This document shows, piece by piece, positions 20,720 to 33,145 of a stretch of 64,000 nucleotides of DNA (the first letter of the stretch is position 1; each line of letters starts with the position of its first letter). The position numbers were made by a program, and so were the translations under genes. The notes beneath the pieces were generated by a model, which saw only the letters and a program-made list of their open reading frames with translations, had not been told where the DNA came from and made no database searches. Origin of the DNA: Populus alba (taxonomy: Eukaryota > Streptophyta > Magnoliopsida > Malpighiales > Salicaceae); contig NC_133300.1 in assembly GCF_005239225.2 (NCBI RefSeq), positions 14,413,875-14,477,874 of the forward strand, written 5' to 3'.

Positions 20720-23422
20720 ATGAGTAGCAGCAGCAGCAGCAGCAGCAAATCTCTCTCTCTCACAAACTTATCTCTCTTCACTCCTCTGCACCTCTCCTTC
20801 CTGTTCCTCCATCTCACCATCCTTGTAACCGGGGATCCACCACCACCACCTTACGTCCCCCTCGATAGCATAGCGCTCGATTGTGGTTCATCCGCCGATG
20901 GTGTTGGAATCGATAGAAACTGGACTGCAGACATCAACTCAAAAGTGGTCATTCTAGATCAAGGCAGCCCCTCAACAAATCTCAAAGCAAATGGAGCCTC
21001 CACTAGCTCTGTACCTTATTGTACTGCTCGCGTCTCTCACTCCAAATTCACCTACACGTTTCGTGTCAATACAACGGGACCTAAGTTTGTTCGCCTCTAT
21101 TTCAATCCAGCTTCCTACACTGGTCTCAACAGGTCTAAAGCATCTTTTTCTGTCACATCCGGTCGCTATACCTTGCTTAGCAACTTCAGTGGCTTCCATT
21201 ACACTGACCCTCGTGGTGAACGAGGTTACGCCAGAGAATTCATCTTAAGTGTTGTAGATGAGCAGAAAAATCTGAGCATAACGTTCACGCCAAGCCCTCA
21301 TGTAGCTGATGCATATGCTTTCATCAACGGGATTGAAATCGTATCCATGCCCACCAATCTTTATTACACTGCAGGAGACGACCGAGGGATGTATGGTTTT
21401 GACCAGGATTTCTATCTTCCCCTTCAAAATGACACTGCTTTAGAGATCATGTACCGAGTAAATGTGGGTGGGACAGAGATCACACCGCCCAACGACAATG
21501 GCATGTTTCGAAGTTGGTTAAACGATGTCGTTTACTTGACGGATGCTCGACCAAGCGCTTTTCATTTTAATTACACTATTCAACTTCAGTATAATAGCCA
21601 CACTCGCTATGCTGCACCTGACGTCCTCTATCGAACTGCTAAGACCATGGGGCCCGATTCTACTGTAAATAAGAAATACAATATGACTTGGGAGTTTCCG
21701 GTCCACTCCACGTTCAACTATCTTGTTAGGCTTCATTTCTGTCAGTTTATACCGATTATATTGCAAAAAGGCGACCTAGTCTTTAAAATATATATCGCTA
21801 ATCAAACGGCAGAGCGTTACGCAGATATAATCTCTTGGGCTGCTGGATATGGGGTTCCCATATACAAAGATTACGTAGTGATGATGGATGCCGGAGGAAA
21901 CGAAGGGATACAGAATTTATCAATTGCATTGCACCCTATTCCGTCTACTAAAACCGTGGATGCAATGTTGAATGGAGCTGAAATCTTCAAATTGAGCAAA
22001 TCAGACAATCTTGCCGGACCAAATCCTGCCACGTATCCGGACAGCCCCGTTAGTAATACTCCTAGCGCGACCTCAACAAAGCCAAAGCATAGTCGAAGAA
22101 CAGTCGCCATTATTGGTGCTGCTGTTGCGGGCATTGCTGTCTTCTCAGTTCTATTTCTCTTGATTTTCCGTAGAAGAGTCCAAAAATTCAAGGACCTGGT
22201 TTCTGGTGATGCAGCTTCAAACTTAAGCCCTCTTGTTTCCTCTTCGAGAAAGTCAACAAAGACCCATAGGCCATCTCTACCTTCTGATCTATGCTACCTT
22301 TTCTCGCTAGTTGAGATCATAGCAGCTACAAACAACTTCGACGATTCATTCATTATTGGTGTTGGTGGCTTCGGTAACGTGTACAAAGGATTATTTGATG
22401 GTGGAGTCAATCGTGCTGCGATCAAGCGATTGAATCCAAGTTCACGGCAGGGTGCAACCGAGTTCAGGACAGAGATTGAGATGCTCTCCCAGCTTAGATT
22501 CCGCCATTTGGTTTCTCTAATTGGTTACTGTAATGAGAATAATGAGATGATCCTGGTGTATGATTATATGGCTCGGGGGACGCTTCGTGATCATCTCTAC
22601 AGAACTGATAATCCTCCACTTTCATGGACTCAGCGCCTAGAGATTTGCATCGGTGCTGCCCGTGGGTTGGATTACCTTCACACAGGTGCCAAGCACACTG
22701 TCATTCATCGTGATGTGAAGACAACAAATATCCTGCTGGATGAGAAATGGGTGGCCAAAGTTTCGGATTTCGGATTGTCCAAAACAGGCCCTACGAGCAC
22801 ATCGAAGGGCCACGTGAGCACCGTTGTGAAAGGTAGCATAGGGTACTTGGATCCCGAATATTGTCAACGCCAGCAATTGACAGAAAAATCTGATGTCTAC
22901 TCATTTGGGGTTGTGTTGTTCGAGGTATTGTGTGCTAGACCAGCAATAAACCGATCAGCAGTGCCAGCAAGTCTAGCAGAGTTGGCTAGACAAAGCCACA
23001 GCAACGGAACGATTAATGAAATCATTGATCCGTATCTGGATGGAAAGATCTCACCAGATTGTCTGAAAAACTTTGTTGATGTTGCAGTGAGATGCTTGCT
23101 CGAGAATGGAATCGAAAGGCCATCGATGACGGATGTGGTTTGGGGCCTTGAGTTTGCATTACAACTGCAAGAGAGCGCGGAAGAGAATGTCAAAGTGGCC
23201 CAAACTGAGAAAGAAGTTAACATAGAGACTCCTCTGAAAGGCTCCTCAATCGATGACAGCAGTGATTTGTTTAGTACTGGCAGTGAACTAGTTGTGAATT
23301 CCCGCATTTTGGAAATGGCAACAACAAGCAGCAGCGACGGACAAAGTTTTCTAAGCAACGAGTCGGAGAAAATGATGTCTGGTGCTGTGTTCTCTGAGAT
23401 CATGAACCCAGAGGGGCGATGA
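20720..23422 (+). CDS. FERONIA-like receptor kinase (CrRLK1L, malectin-like receptor)
   Basis: A plasma-membrane receptor Ser/Thr kinase of 900 residues in a single exon, as is usual in this family. Family members sense RALF peptides and cell-wall state in growth, fertilisation and immunity. In order: a Ser-run and hydrophobic signal peptide (about 1-38); an extracellular part with two malectin-like domains (about 50-210 and 225-425) with many N-glycosylation sites (NWT, NTT, NRS, NFS, NLS, NDT, NYT, NMT, NQT); a transmembrane segment at about 461-483; and a kinase domain at about 543-818. Key residues are present: Gly-loop GVGGFGNV 547-554, Lys569, HRD 663-665 with Lys667 and Asn670, and DFG 683-685; the kinase should be active. 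The C-terminus SGAVFSEIMNPEGR is close to the FERONIA tail. Compared with FERONIA, the SLAEWA phrase reads SLAELA. No frameshift or stop. The ATG is the first in frame after a pyrimidine-rich leader. Whether it is the FERONIA orthologue or a lineage-specific paralogue is open. Confidence 0.95.
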   Translation: MSSSSSSSSKSLSLTNLSLFTPLHLSFLFLHLTILVTGDPPPPPYVPLDSIALDCGSSADGVGIDRNWTADINSKVVILDQGSPSTNLKANGASTSSVPYCTARVSHSKFTYTFRVNTTGPKFVRLYFNPASYTGLNRSKASFSVTSGRYTLLSNFSGFHYTDPRGERGYAREFILSVVDEQKNLSITFTPSPHVADAYAFINGIEIVSMPTNLYYTAGDDRGMYGFDQDFYLPLQNDTALEIMYRVNVGGTEITPPNDNGMFRSWLNDVVYLTDARPSAFHFNYTIQLQYNSHTRYAAPDVLYRTAKTMGPDSTVNKKYNMTWEFPVHSTFNYLVRLHFCQFIPIILQKGDLVFKIYIANQTAERYADIISWAAGYGVPIYKDYVVMMDAGGNEGIQNLSIALHPIPSTKTVDAMLNGAEIFKLSKSDNLAGPNPATYPDSPVSNTPSATSTKPKHSRRTVAIIGAAVAGIAVFSVLFLLIFRRRVQKFKDLVSGDAASNLSPLVSSSRKSTKTHRPSLPSDLCYLFSLVEIIAATNNFDDSFIIGVGGFGNVYKGLFDGGVNRAAIKRLNPSSRQGATEFRTEIEMLSQLRFRHLVSLIGYCNENNEMILVYDYMARGTLRDHLYRTDNPPLSWTQRLEICIGAARGLDYLHTGAKHTVIHRDVKTTNILLDEKWVAKVSDFGLSKTGPTSTSKGHVSTVVKGSIGYLDPEYCQRQQLTEKSDVYSFGVVLFEVLCARPAINRSAVPASLAELARQSHSNGTINEIIDPYLDGKISPDCLKNFVDVAVRCLLENGIERPSMTDVVWGLEFALQLQESAEENVKVAQTEKEVNIETPLKGSSIDDSSDLFSTGSELVVNSRILEMATTSSSDGQSFLSNESEKMMSGAVFSEIMNPEGR

Positions 23423-23990
23423 GAAGCAAGCTAGTTAGCATGCTGCGTTAGTATAGGCCTCAAGACAAAGGTTTCTAGCTGAAATACCTATCGATGCATA
23501 TATATGCATTACTTGTTTGAATAATTTTGTTAGTGATAATTAGTGTGTCTGATAGAATGATTTTATTGCAGCACTCTGTATATTCAGCATTAATTGGAAC
23601 TAATTTTTCATGTTATTTGGCCACTCAGCCGCAACATCACCACTCTTTCAAGCTCACAATATGAACAATTGCATGCTTGATAATTAAGAAGTTAGGGATG
23701 CTCAAGCTATCTGATTCAAAATTCGGCTCACTTTCATCGTTAATTGTAAATACATGAGAAAAGAAAATGCAAAATGCATTCATAAATTAATTTATGATAA
23801 ATTATTATTTATACACAAATAATTGATTAAATTTACAATTGATCAAATTAATTCAGAGACTAGATTCCATAATATTAATAATGTCTTTGTTTTTACATTT
23901 TTTTAAAAAAAATAATTGTTTAAGAATTGATTAATTATCTGTAATGAAAATCAAACTCAAGTCGTACGTGTAAATTTAAGAAAATCAATA
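23423..23990. other. Receptor 3' flank
   Basis: Contains the 3' UTR region and the text atttggccactcagccgcaacatc at about 23617, which recurs at 19317 and 29437. The rest is AT-rich with no gene. No clear polyadenylation signal could be singled out. Confidence 0.5.
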
Positions 23991-24500
23991 AAGAAAGGTC
24001 CACATGTTAAGGACGAAAAATCTGACGTTTCATTTCCTGCAGAACGTTACCAATATATTTCCATAATGTTTTTTTAAAAAAATACAATTCCAAGGAAATA
24101 TGCAGAAGTCTGATTCTGATGTCTTAAAAGTTAATTTTCTTGGAAAGTGCGGATTTTTTTTTAATGTTGAATTATTGATTGCATAACGCCAACGACTTGG
24201 AAGTCATTGATGCCTTTCAAAGGTCACTGCTACACAGCACAGACGAGACGACCTGTCAAAGGTCTTCTTCCATTTCTAATTGGTTCACTCTATTTGTTGC
24301 CTCATAACGTGCATTAGACATTTCAAAGGCAACAACTTGGGATTTTTTAATGTTGAATTATTGATTGCATAATGCCAACGACTTGGAAGTCTTTGATGCC
24401 TTTCAAAGGTCACTTCTTTCATTTCCAATTGGTCCACTTTATTTGCTGCCTCACAACGTGCATTAGATGTGAAATATTCCATTTTTCACGCCGGAGTGGG
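23990..24500 (+). repeat. Receptor-locus flank repeat, two partial copies
   Basis: Begins aaaggtccacatgttaagga and contains two adjacent copies of the unit gattgcataacgccaacgacttggaagt followed by tttgatgcctttcaaaggtc (at 24178 and 24360). It continues with tgcctcataacgtgcattaga and ggagtgggcat. Partners are at 26220-26590, 29990-30560 and 55020-55450. Short frames in it are not conserved as protein. Confidence 0.7.
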
Positions 24501-24502
24501 CA

Positions 24503-24547
<45 letters not shown>
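24503..24547. repeat. (TA)n microsatellite
   Basis: Uninterrupted TA dinucleotides. The same position in sister copies of the repeat is also a TA run (26969-27001, 31409-31422, 61571-61602). Confidence 0.9.
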
Positions 24548-24549
<2 letters not shown>

Positions 24550-25500
24550 ACAAATAAAAGAACTAGGTACACATTTCTCTCTTTTATTTTACTAATATGG
24601 TGACCCACACTACATCACATATGAAAAAACATTCAGGTGATGATAATCTAAGTCAAGGTTAATTTGACTAACCCATGATCTAGGATAAAAGTTTAGGACA
24701 ATGCTATAGAAAAGAAAGCAAAAATAAATAATAAAACTTGAAAAAATAAAACTCAAAAATAGAAACGTCGAAGAAAAAACACGAGTCAACGTTCACCCAA
24801 ATACCCGCTAACCTTGATATAATATCAAAATAAAAAAATAATTTAAAAAAAAAACTTAAAAAGGACCGAAGTTATATCAATAAATAAAATGACAAGAAAC
24901 CAATTAAGTCTACTCGAGTTAACTTAACAAACTCGTGACTCAGGTCAACCACATATAAAGAAAAGTGGAAAAATCACTAAGATCATAGCCCAACAATCTA
25001 ATGTCAAAGAATTAAATTGAAATCATAAAAAAAAATGTAAAAAAAAAAAAATTAAATCAGTCGAGGTTCACTTGACTAACTAGCAACCCGCAAAATGTGA
25101 TCGGGATAAAAAAATAAAGACCCAAGTAAAATAAAAGGAATATAAAAAAATCGAAGTCAACTCGGGTTAACTTGACAAACCTGCGACCCAAGATAACCCT
25201 ATAGAAAGAAAAATAAAATAAAAATCATAAAGCTCAAGGTCTAATAATATAATTTCAAATGATGAAAAAGAATAAAAAAAATATATAAAAAAGTCTAAAA
25301 ACTATGATATGAGATCGAGAGAAAACCCACATAAAGGAATGTGGAAAATATCATGAAGCTCAAGATTTAATAACTTAATGTCAAAGGATAACATAAAATA
25401 AATAAATAAGAAAAAAACTCGAATAAACCTGGGTTCACCCATCAAACCTATGACCTAGGATAAGATACTGAGATAACTCCATAAAAAAAATGAAAACAAC
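24548..25500 (+). repeat. AT-rich dispersed repeat (block U), copy 1
   Basis: Shares its order of landmarks with 27000-28370, 31420-33145 and 61615-63115: gacaaataaaagaa, tggtgacccac, aatctaagtcaagg, ttgacaaactcgtgac, acccacataaagga and ttcacccaacaaacc. No open frame is conserved. It is cut at 25500 by an LTR fragment. The family was not recognised. Confidence 0.7.
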
Positions 25501-26090
25501 TGTTGTTACTCAATTTTAGACCCTAGGTGCTTGAGAAGACATTGTTAGTTTCCTGAATCAGATCAGGAAATCTTTTTGACTAACCAGGTTGCTGTTAGAT
25601 TCTGTTCTCTGAAATAATTTTATCTCACTTTCAATCCTTCATCAAAGTTGTAGTCTTGGACGCGTAGATGAATTTGGGCTTTTGAATCGCTTGATTTCGA
25701 TATCAGAAGCTCAAGATATTCTTGTTTGAAATCTAGCATGATCCAACCAAGTTTGGTTGCAATTCTGTTATTCAAAACAATTTTATCTCACTTCTAATCC
25801 TTCATCAAATTTGTAGTTTTGAACGTGTAGATGAATTTTGGTATTTGAAATGCCTAATTTCGATATCAGAAGCTCAAGATATTCCTGTTTAAATATCTAG
25901 CATGAAAATAGAGAATCCTACGGTGAGAAGGATCCTGACCTGAGTTTGCCGGTTTGATTTAAAGGACCCGATTTAATGTTTCAAGAATTTATCAGTTTAA
26001 TTAAAGACCAATTTTAAACTTTCGAAAGTAATTGGTTTCATTGAAGGGATTGAAAAAATAGGAACTTGATCAGAAAATATCATAATAATG
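25501..26090 (+). mobile_element. LTR fragment with an internal direct repeat
   Basis: Begins tgttgttactcaattttagacc, interrupting block U (compare 32440-32470, which is uninterrupted). Two direct copies of about 140 bp lie at about 25600-25742 and 25762-25913, each with aattttatctcactt, ccttcatcaaa, gtagatgaatttt and gatatcagaagctcaagatatt. This text style is typical of gypsy LTRs, but no coding region is attached. Confidence 0.5.
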
Positions 26091-26219
26091 TTTGGCTAAA
26101 ATCAAGAAAGCAATATATCAAGGAGATAATAATTGAATCATATATAATTACTATAATATAAAAATATAATAGATATATGATTTGATTTATCTAGTTATAA
26201 AAAAATAATCATTGAAAAA

Positions 26220-26640
26220 TAAAATAAAAATTATACGGAAATCTACAAAAGCCTGATTATGATGTCTTAAAAGTTGATTTTCTTGGAAAGTGCGGATTTT
26301 TTTAATGTTGAATTATTGATTGCATAACGCCAACGTTGGAAGTCTTTGATGCCTTTCAAAGGTCACTGCTACACAGCACAGACGAGACGACCTGTCAAAG
26401 GTCTTCTTCCATTTCCAATTGGTCCACTCTATTTGTCGCCTAATATTTACATGAAACTGGGCCCAGAGGCTTGGAACTTTGCCACCAACATGTATTTGCC
26501 TTTCATATTCCATTTTCCATGCCGGAGTGGGCATCCTATTTTAAAAATTGACCTTTTATTTTTTTGTTCAATTCTGCATAATTCTTAATTTCCCTTTCAC
26601 TACCTACTTATTCTTAATATGAAATAAAAAATAATAATTA
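26220..26640 (+). repeat. Receptor-locus flank repeat, third copy
   Basis: Shares cagaagtctgattatgatgtctta-type text, cttggaaagtgcgg, gattgcataacgccaacg, gcctttcaaaggtcactgctac, gacgagacgacctgtcaaag and gagtgggcatcctattttaa with 24100-24500 and 55150-55450. Non-coding. Confidence 0.7.
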
Positions 26641-26963
26641 GCCAACTCAAAGCATCGTTGATGCAGGAGAGAACTAAAAGGATAGTAACAATATTATAGG
26701 AAACACAAAAATTTAATGAGCAAAAAAAATTACATATGTGAATCATAAATTCATATGAATTTTATTTAAAAAAAAAAAATTGTTTGTGTTGTCATGAAAA
26801 ATAGGATTTCTAATCTCTACCAAGATTTTAGCTTCTTTTTTCGTGTGTGTGGATGAATGACATCAAACTTTACGTAATGTTCATATAACTAAACTAATAA
26901 TATTTTAATTAATCTAATTTTGTATTTTTATTCATCATGAATATGTCAAACTTACTTTTCGTC

Positions 26964-27004
<41 letters not shown>

Positions 27005-28370
27005 TGACAAATAAAAGAATTTGGTACAGCCCAACAATAAATAAAATGCCAAGAAAACAATTGGGTCCACTTGGATTAACTTGACTAATTTGTGACTTAG
27101 GTCAACTTCATATAAAGAAAAGTGAAAAAAATCACTAAGATCACATCCCAACAATTTAATGTCAAAGAATTAAATTGAAATAAAAAATTATTTTTAAAAA
27201 ATGTAAAAAAAAAATTGAGTTAGTTGAGATAAAAAAAAATTATTTTAAATTAAAGGCACATAGAAAAACAGAACAGAGTAAAATAAAAGGAATATAAAAA
27301 AAAAAAAACCAAAGTCAACCCGGGTTAACTTGACAAACTTGTAACCTAGGATAACCCTATAAAAAGAAAAATAAAAAAAAAATCACAAAGATCAAGGCCT
27401 AATAATATGATTTCAAATGATGATGTAAAAAAATAAATAAAAAAACATAAAAATAAAAATCTAAGATTTGTGATATGAGATCGAGAGAAACCCACATAAA
27501 GGAATACGGAAAAGACCATGAAGCTAAAGACTCAATAACTTAATGTCAGGTGATAACATAAAAAAATTAAATAAAAAATATTGAATGAACCTAAGTTCAC
27601 TCAACAAACCCATGATCTACAAAAAGAGACCGGGATAACTTAAAAAAAAAAAAAACTAGAAACAACAATGAAACTCAAAGCCCAATAACATAAAGTTAAA
27701 TGATAAAATTAAAAAATAATCAATTTTAAGAAAATAGCATAAAAATATCAAAGTTAAATCAGGATAATTTTTGAGACTAGTGACTCGAGTCATGAAACTA
27801 AGATTAAATCATAGAAGGGCAACTTTAAAAAATACATATCAAAATCCCTATTCATCCAAAATTAGAAAAACAAAGCAAATATTAATAAAAAAAAATAAAA
27901 ACCAAATCTGGCATAAACATTAAATGAAAGAAAACAATGAGGGACTAAATTGAAAATTAAAATAAATTAAGAAAATGATAAAACAAAATAGCAATCACAT
28001 AATGAGGATCAAAATTGGATATAAAAATTAAATGAAATAAAATTCTTAGGGGAAAAATTGAAAAAAGAGAGTTAAAAAAGCATTAAAAGAAAAAGCAAAT
28101 AGAAATAATTAAAAAAAATATGACTAAAATTGATAAAAATACAACATGTTGGTGCAAATTTTGAGGTTAGGAAAGAGAAAAAAGAGAGGATAAAAAAAAG
28201 AGTTAATTGGAGCCCAACCTCATCTCCATCATGAACATGTGCCTTACCATTGCAAAAAGAATGATGCTCTGCTTCAGTCACTGTAATGGACAACAACATT
28301 TGATTATTGGGAGGTGTTGTACGTGCTGTCTAAAAAACATGAATGTCTTTTAATTGTTGGTGCATGTGTG
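26641..28370 (+). repeat. AT-rich dispersed repeat (block U), copy 2
   Basis: Contains cttttttcgtgtgtgtggatgaatgacatc, then a TA run (26969-27001), then the block U landmarks down to gttggtgcaaattttgagg (28147) and tggacaacaacatttgatta. It ends near 28370. No coding potential; apparent frames are AT-driven. Confidence 0.7.
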
Positions 28371-28440
28371 ACATATATCAACTACTTTTTTTAAAACTAA
28401 TTTTATATATGGTCAAAGAGTTAATTGCCTCCCATCCAAA

Positions 28441-28441
28441 T

Positions 28442-28525
<84 letters not shown>
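28441..28525. repeat. Compound (TA)n(AAT)n microsatellite
   Basis: TA dinucleotides to about 28484, then AAT trinucleotides to about 28525. The apparent frame across it encodes only IY and N runs. Confidence 0.95.
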
Positions 28526-28526
<1 letters not shown>

Positions 28527-29150
28527 TTGAAAAGGCCTTAAGTGCCTCTAAACATGAGTTCTCTTACGAAGGCAAAATGGTTCTTTCACGATGCATTCAA
28601 AGTGCAAAAAGACTAGAAATCCCTTCTCCTAATTTGTTTTTTTATACTTTTAAGGGCATGTAAGCTATTACAATATTCATTTGACATGTAAAAAAAACTT
28701 ACTTACACCCATCCAAAATGATACTAACTAATAAATCTAATAGATCTAGCGAATGAGTTTTTATCTTCAGAGAAAAATAATAGTTTTACAATGATGAAAT
28801 ATGAGTGTATGCATAGTGAAAAACCAAGCTTTTTATTTTATTTTATTATTATTTTGTAATATCTTGAAATTATGGTTGCATGTTGACTTTTGTTACTATC
28901 CCTCACAATGATTTTTCTCTTTTTTAATATTTGGTTCTGGTTGGATAAAGAATATTAATTATGATGATTGAAAATAAATAACGTTTTCACTTTATGTTTA
29001 TTTAGTATTAATAGATCAATATTTTCATTCACTAGTAAAAAATCGTAACATTGAAATATGGATCCTTTAAAATAATATTTGTTACAATGCAAGAAATAAG
29101 TATCGTAATTGTTTTTCCCAGTTTTATAGAATGAGTTTTTAACGAAAATC
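28526..29150. other. AT-rich intergenic DNA
   Basis: No gene, RNA or transposon recognised. Confidence 0.5.
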
Positions 29151-29560
29151 ATCCTCGTCTATCTACTTGTTTGATAATGAAGTACAACACCATGAACTCC
29201 AAAAAGTTTGTAGCACAAACTAATTTTTTTTTTTATTATTAATGCGGATATTTTTATTAACATGAATGTCTAGGCTAACTTCCGAGTATCTCAACTAATT
29301 TTACGGGCCCTAAAGTTAATGAATATATAAGTTTTTAATGACTATAATATTAACAATCACAGGACTCGAATATAAGACCACATGGAAAGCAAATTCTTTA
29401 ATCTTAAACTTATACCTACTAGATGGTTACCAACTTTTCTTTTTATTTAGCCTCTCGGCTGCAACATCCTTATTCCCCATTCTTTCTTCTTCTTTTTTTT
29501 TGTTTTTCTCTTTTTTCGAATGAACAACCCTATTCCTTCAAGCTGGAAATATTTGCAAGT
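29150..29560 (+). repeat. Receptor 3'-flank-like repeat
   Basis: Carries ctacttgtttgataatgaag and tttagcctctcggctgcaacatcc, shared with 19190-19400 and, for the second text, with the receptor 3' flank at 23610. No kinase coding sequence is nearby, so it marks a duplicated flank without the gene. Confidence 0.55.
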
Positions 29561-29989
29561 GATAACTAATTGAGCCAGTACTTTATTTAAGTAATTACGA
29601 TAAAAAGTTATTAAAAGTTATTTAGGAATGTTCAGTCGATCTTGGAATGAGAATAAATTAAGAGATTAAGAAGTTATTTTTTAAATGTTTATTTCGAAGA
29701 CCAAAAAAAAAGAGTCGACTTTTTTTTGTAAATAAAAATTCTTTTTTCCTATAATGGTATGTTTAATACAATTTTTTTTTAATGAAAACCACATTAGAAT
29801 AACTTTTCACAGATATATATGGGTGTCGAAAAGCCCTATTATAAATAAGTCTTTCCTATATTTTAAATAAAAAAACAAATTTCTACCTTATAATTTATGT
29901 TATGTTCCCACTCTTCTCACAACCTTTATGTAATCTTTTTCATGAATAAAAGAAAGGTCCATGAATTTACTAGTTAAATCTAAATTTAT
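29561..29989. other. AT-rich intergenic DNA
   Basis: Nothing recognised in this stretch. Confidence 0.5.
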
Positions 29990-30680
29990 GAAAATCAATA
30001 AAGAAAGGTCCACATGTTAAGGACGAAAAATCTAACGTCTCATTTCTAGAACGTTACCAAATATATTTCCATGATTTAAAAAAAAAAAAAAAAACAATTC
30101 TAAGGAAATATACAGAAGTCTGATTATGATGTCTCAAAAGTTAATTTTCTTGGAAAGGGCGGATTCTTTTAATGTTGAGTTATTGATTGCATAACAGCAA
30201 CGACTTGGAAGTTTTTTTTTTTTTTTTTTTATTGACGTGGATACAGATGAGCTTGTGTTTATTTTAATTAATATTACAAATTTTAAAATTAATAATTATA
30301 TAAATCCTCTAATAATCCTGAAAAAATTTAAATTTATAATTATTAAAAAAAAATTCAAAATATAATTAATTGAACTATCCCTTAAAATTAACTTGAATTC
30401 TAAGATGCCTTCAAAGGTTACTGCTACCCAATACGGAGGACCTTTCAAAGGTCACTTCTTCCATTTCCAATCGGCTCATAACGTGCATCAACATGTATAT
30501 GCCTTTAATATTCCATTTTTCACGCCGGAGTGGGCATCCTATTTTAAAAATTGACTTATATTAATTTTTTTGTTCAATTCTGCATAAGTCTTAATTTCCC
30601 TTTCACTACCTGTTTATACTGAATATGAAATAAATAATAATAATTAGCCAACTCGAAGCATGGTTGACGCAGGCAAGAAC
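29990..30680 (+). repeat. Receptor-locus flank repeat, fourth copy
   Basis: Begins aaaggtccacatgttaaggacg and includes cagcaacgacttggaag, the perfect palindrome GACCTTTCAAAGGTC at 30439-30453 and gagtgggcatcctattttaa. About 190 bp of AT-rich sequence (30205-30405) splits it relative to the other copies. Confidence 0.7.
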
Positions 30681-33145
30681 TATAAGAATAAATTTAAGCT
30701 TGGAAAAAATAATCAAGATATGAAGCATAAATTTATAATTTATTTATATGAAAATAAAACCAATAAAGTCTATTTTTTTAGATGTTTACAAGACTTATAA
30801 ACAGATTAAAAAAAAAAAAAAACTCTATATCTACTAAAAAAAACTAGAAATCCGAAAGCACAAAGGAAATTAAAAAAAAAAAACCAAATTAAATCATAAA
30901 TTAAAAAAAACCCATGAAAAATAACAAAATTAACCTAAACAACAACATCTAGGCTTGATTCCTAATCTCGGAAGACTCAACAATCTGATAAGAGATGCAG
31001 TTTTAATGTGTTAACCCAATTTGACGCGACAAAAACCTACTCTTAAATCTAGACGTGTCTTATTGATTCATAAAAGCATATGTTAGGCCTTCCACATAGT
31101 ATATCTAGTTCAAATCTCTATCTAGTTATATAAAATTTTAATTTAATTATATATTATATTCATCTGAATACTCATAACCTTTAATTACTACAGATTCGAT
31201 TACATCAATTATTTTGAATCACTTTCAAAGTACTTGATTAATCTCCTCTCCTTTGTATATCTCCCTTTCTAACCTCTTCCAAGATTTTAGCTTTTTTTTT
31301 TTGGAGTGGATGAATGACATCAAAATTTATGTAATATTTATATAACTAAAATAATAATATTTAAATTAATCTAATTTTTTACTTTTATTAATCATGAATA
31401 TGTTCTCCAATATATATATATATGCATGACAAATAAAAGAATTTGATACTCATTTCTCTCTTTTAATTATTTTACTAGTACGGTGACCCATGCTACCTCA
31501 CATATGAAAAAAAAATAAATCAGGCGATGATAATCTAAGTCAAGTTAGGTTAACATGACTAACCCGTGATTCAAGATAAAAGTTTAGGATAATGCTATGG
31601 AAAAGAAACGAAAAAAAAATAATAAAACTCAAGGCCCAGTAATCTAATATCAAAAGATGAAACTCAAAAAATAAAATTCAAAAATAGAAACGTCGAAGAA
31701 AAAACATGAGTTAGCCTGAGCTCACCCAAATACTCGGTACCCTCAATATGAGATCATAATAAAAAAAAATAATTTAAAAGAAAACTTAAAAAAGAACCAA
31801 AGTTAAATCAATAAATAAAATGCCAAGAAAACAATTAAGTCCACTCGAGTTAACTTGACAAACTCGTGACTCGGGTCAACCATATATAAAGAAAAGTGGA
31901 AAAATCACTAAGATGATAGCCCAACAATATAATCCCAAGGAATTAAATTGAAATAAAAAAATCATTTTTAAAAAAATGTAAAAAACAAATTGAGTCAGCC
32001 GAGGTTCACTTGACTAACTCGCAACCCGGAAAATGTGATCGGGATAAAAAAAAAATAAAAACCCAAGTAAAATAAAAGGAATATTGAAAAAAATCAAAGT
32101 CAACCCGTGTTAACTTGACAAACTTGAGACCCAGGATAACCCTATAGAAAGAAAAATTAAAAAAAAAAATCATAAAGCTCAAGGTCCAATAATATAATTT
32201 CAAATGATGAAATAAAAAAGAATAAAAAAAACCATAAAAAGTCTAAGACTTGTGATATGAGATAGAGAGAAACCCACATAAAGGAATGTGAAAAATATCA
32301 CGAAGCTCAAGACTCAATAATTTAATGTCAAAGGATAACATAAAATAAATAAATAAGAAAAAAACTTGGATGAACCTGGGTTCACCCAACAAACCTATGA
32401 CCTAGGATAAGAGACCGAGATAACTCCATAAAAAAAATTTTGGAAACAACTATGAAATTCAAGGCCCAATAACCTAAAGTTAAATGATAAAATTAAAAAA
32501 TAATGAATTTTAAGAAAAGGACATAAAATATATCAAAATTAAATCGAGCTAATCCTCAAAACTAGTTACCTGAGCCATAAGAGCAGGATTAAACCATAGA
32601 AGGGAAACTCTAAAAAATACCAAGCAAAATCTCTAATCATCCAAAATTAGAAAAACAAAACAAATAACAATAAAAAAATAAGAACTGAACTGGCTTAAAA
32701 ATTAAATGAAAAAAACAATAAGGTACTAAATTGAAAATTAAAATAAATTAAGAAACTAAAAAAAGTAACAATCACATAAGGAGGACCAAAATTGGATATA
32801 AAAATTAAATGAAATAAAATTATTAAGGAATAAATTGAAAAAAATAAAGTTCAAAAAGCATTAAAAGCTAAAGCAAATAGAAATAAATTAAAATAACGAC
32901 TAAAATTGATAAAAATATAACCTGTTGGTGCAAATTTTGAGGTTAGGAAAGAGAAAAAGAAGAAGAAGAAGAAAAAGATTCATCAGAGCCCAACCTCACC
33001 TCCATCATGAACACGTGCCTCACCATTGCGAAAAAGATGATGCTCTGCTTCAGATGCTGTAATGGACGACAACATTTGACCACTAGGAGGTGCTACACCC
33101 GCCGCTTAAAGAACATGAATGCCTCCCAATTGCTTGTGCATGCGT
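30681..33145 (+). repeat. AT-rich dispersed repeat (block U), copy 3, longest uninterrupted
   Basis: This is the most complete copy of the unit. It gives the empty sites that define two insertions elsewhere: the Tat element (empty site near 31095) and CACTA copy 1 (empty site near 32555). Landmarks run from aacaacatctaggcttgatt through a short TA run (31409-31422) to gttggtgcaaattttgaggttagg (32925). No conserved protein. Confidence 0.7.

Noticed and set aside
22897..23403. 168-codon frame on the minus strand inside the receptor gene
   Set aside because: It is antisense to the kinase domain and its composition is a shadow of the sense codons.
28343..28663. Frame with IYIYIY and poly-Asn
   Set aside because: It reads through a (TA)n(AAT)n microsatellite with no conserved sequence on either side.
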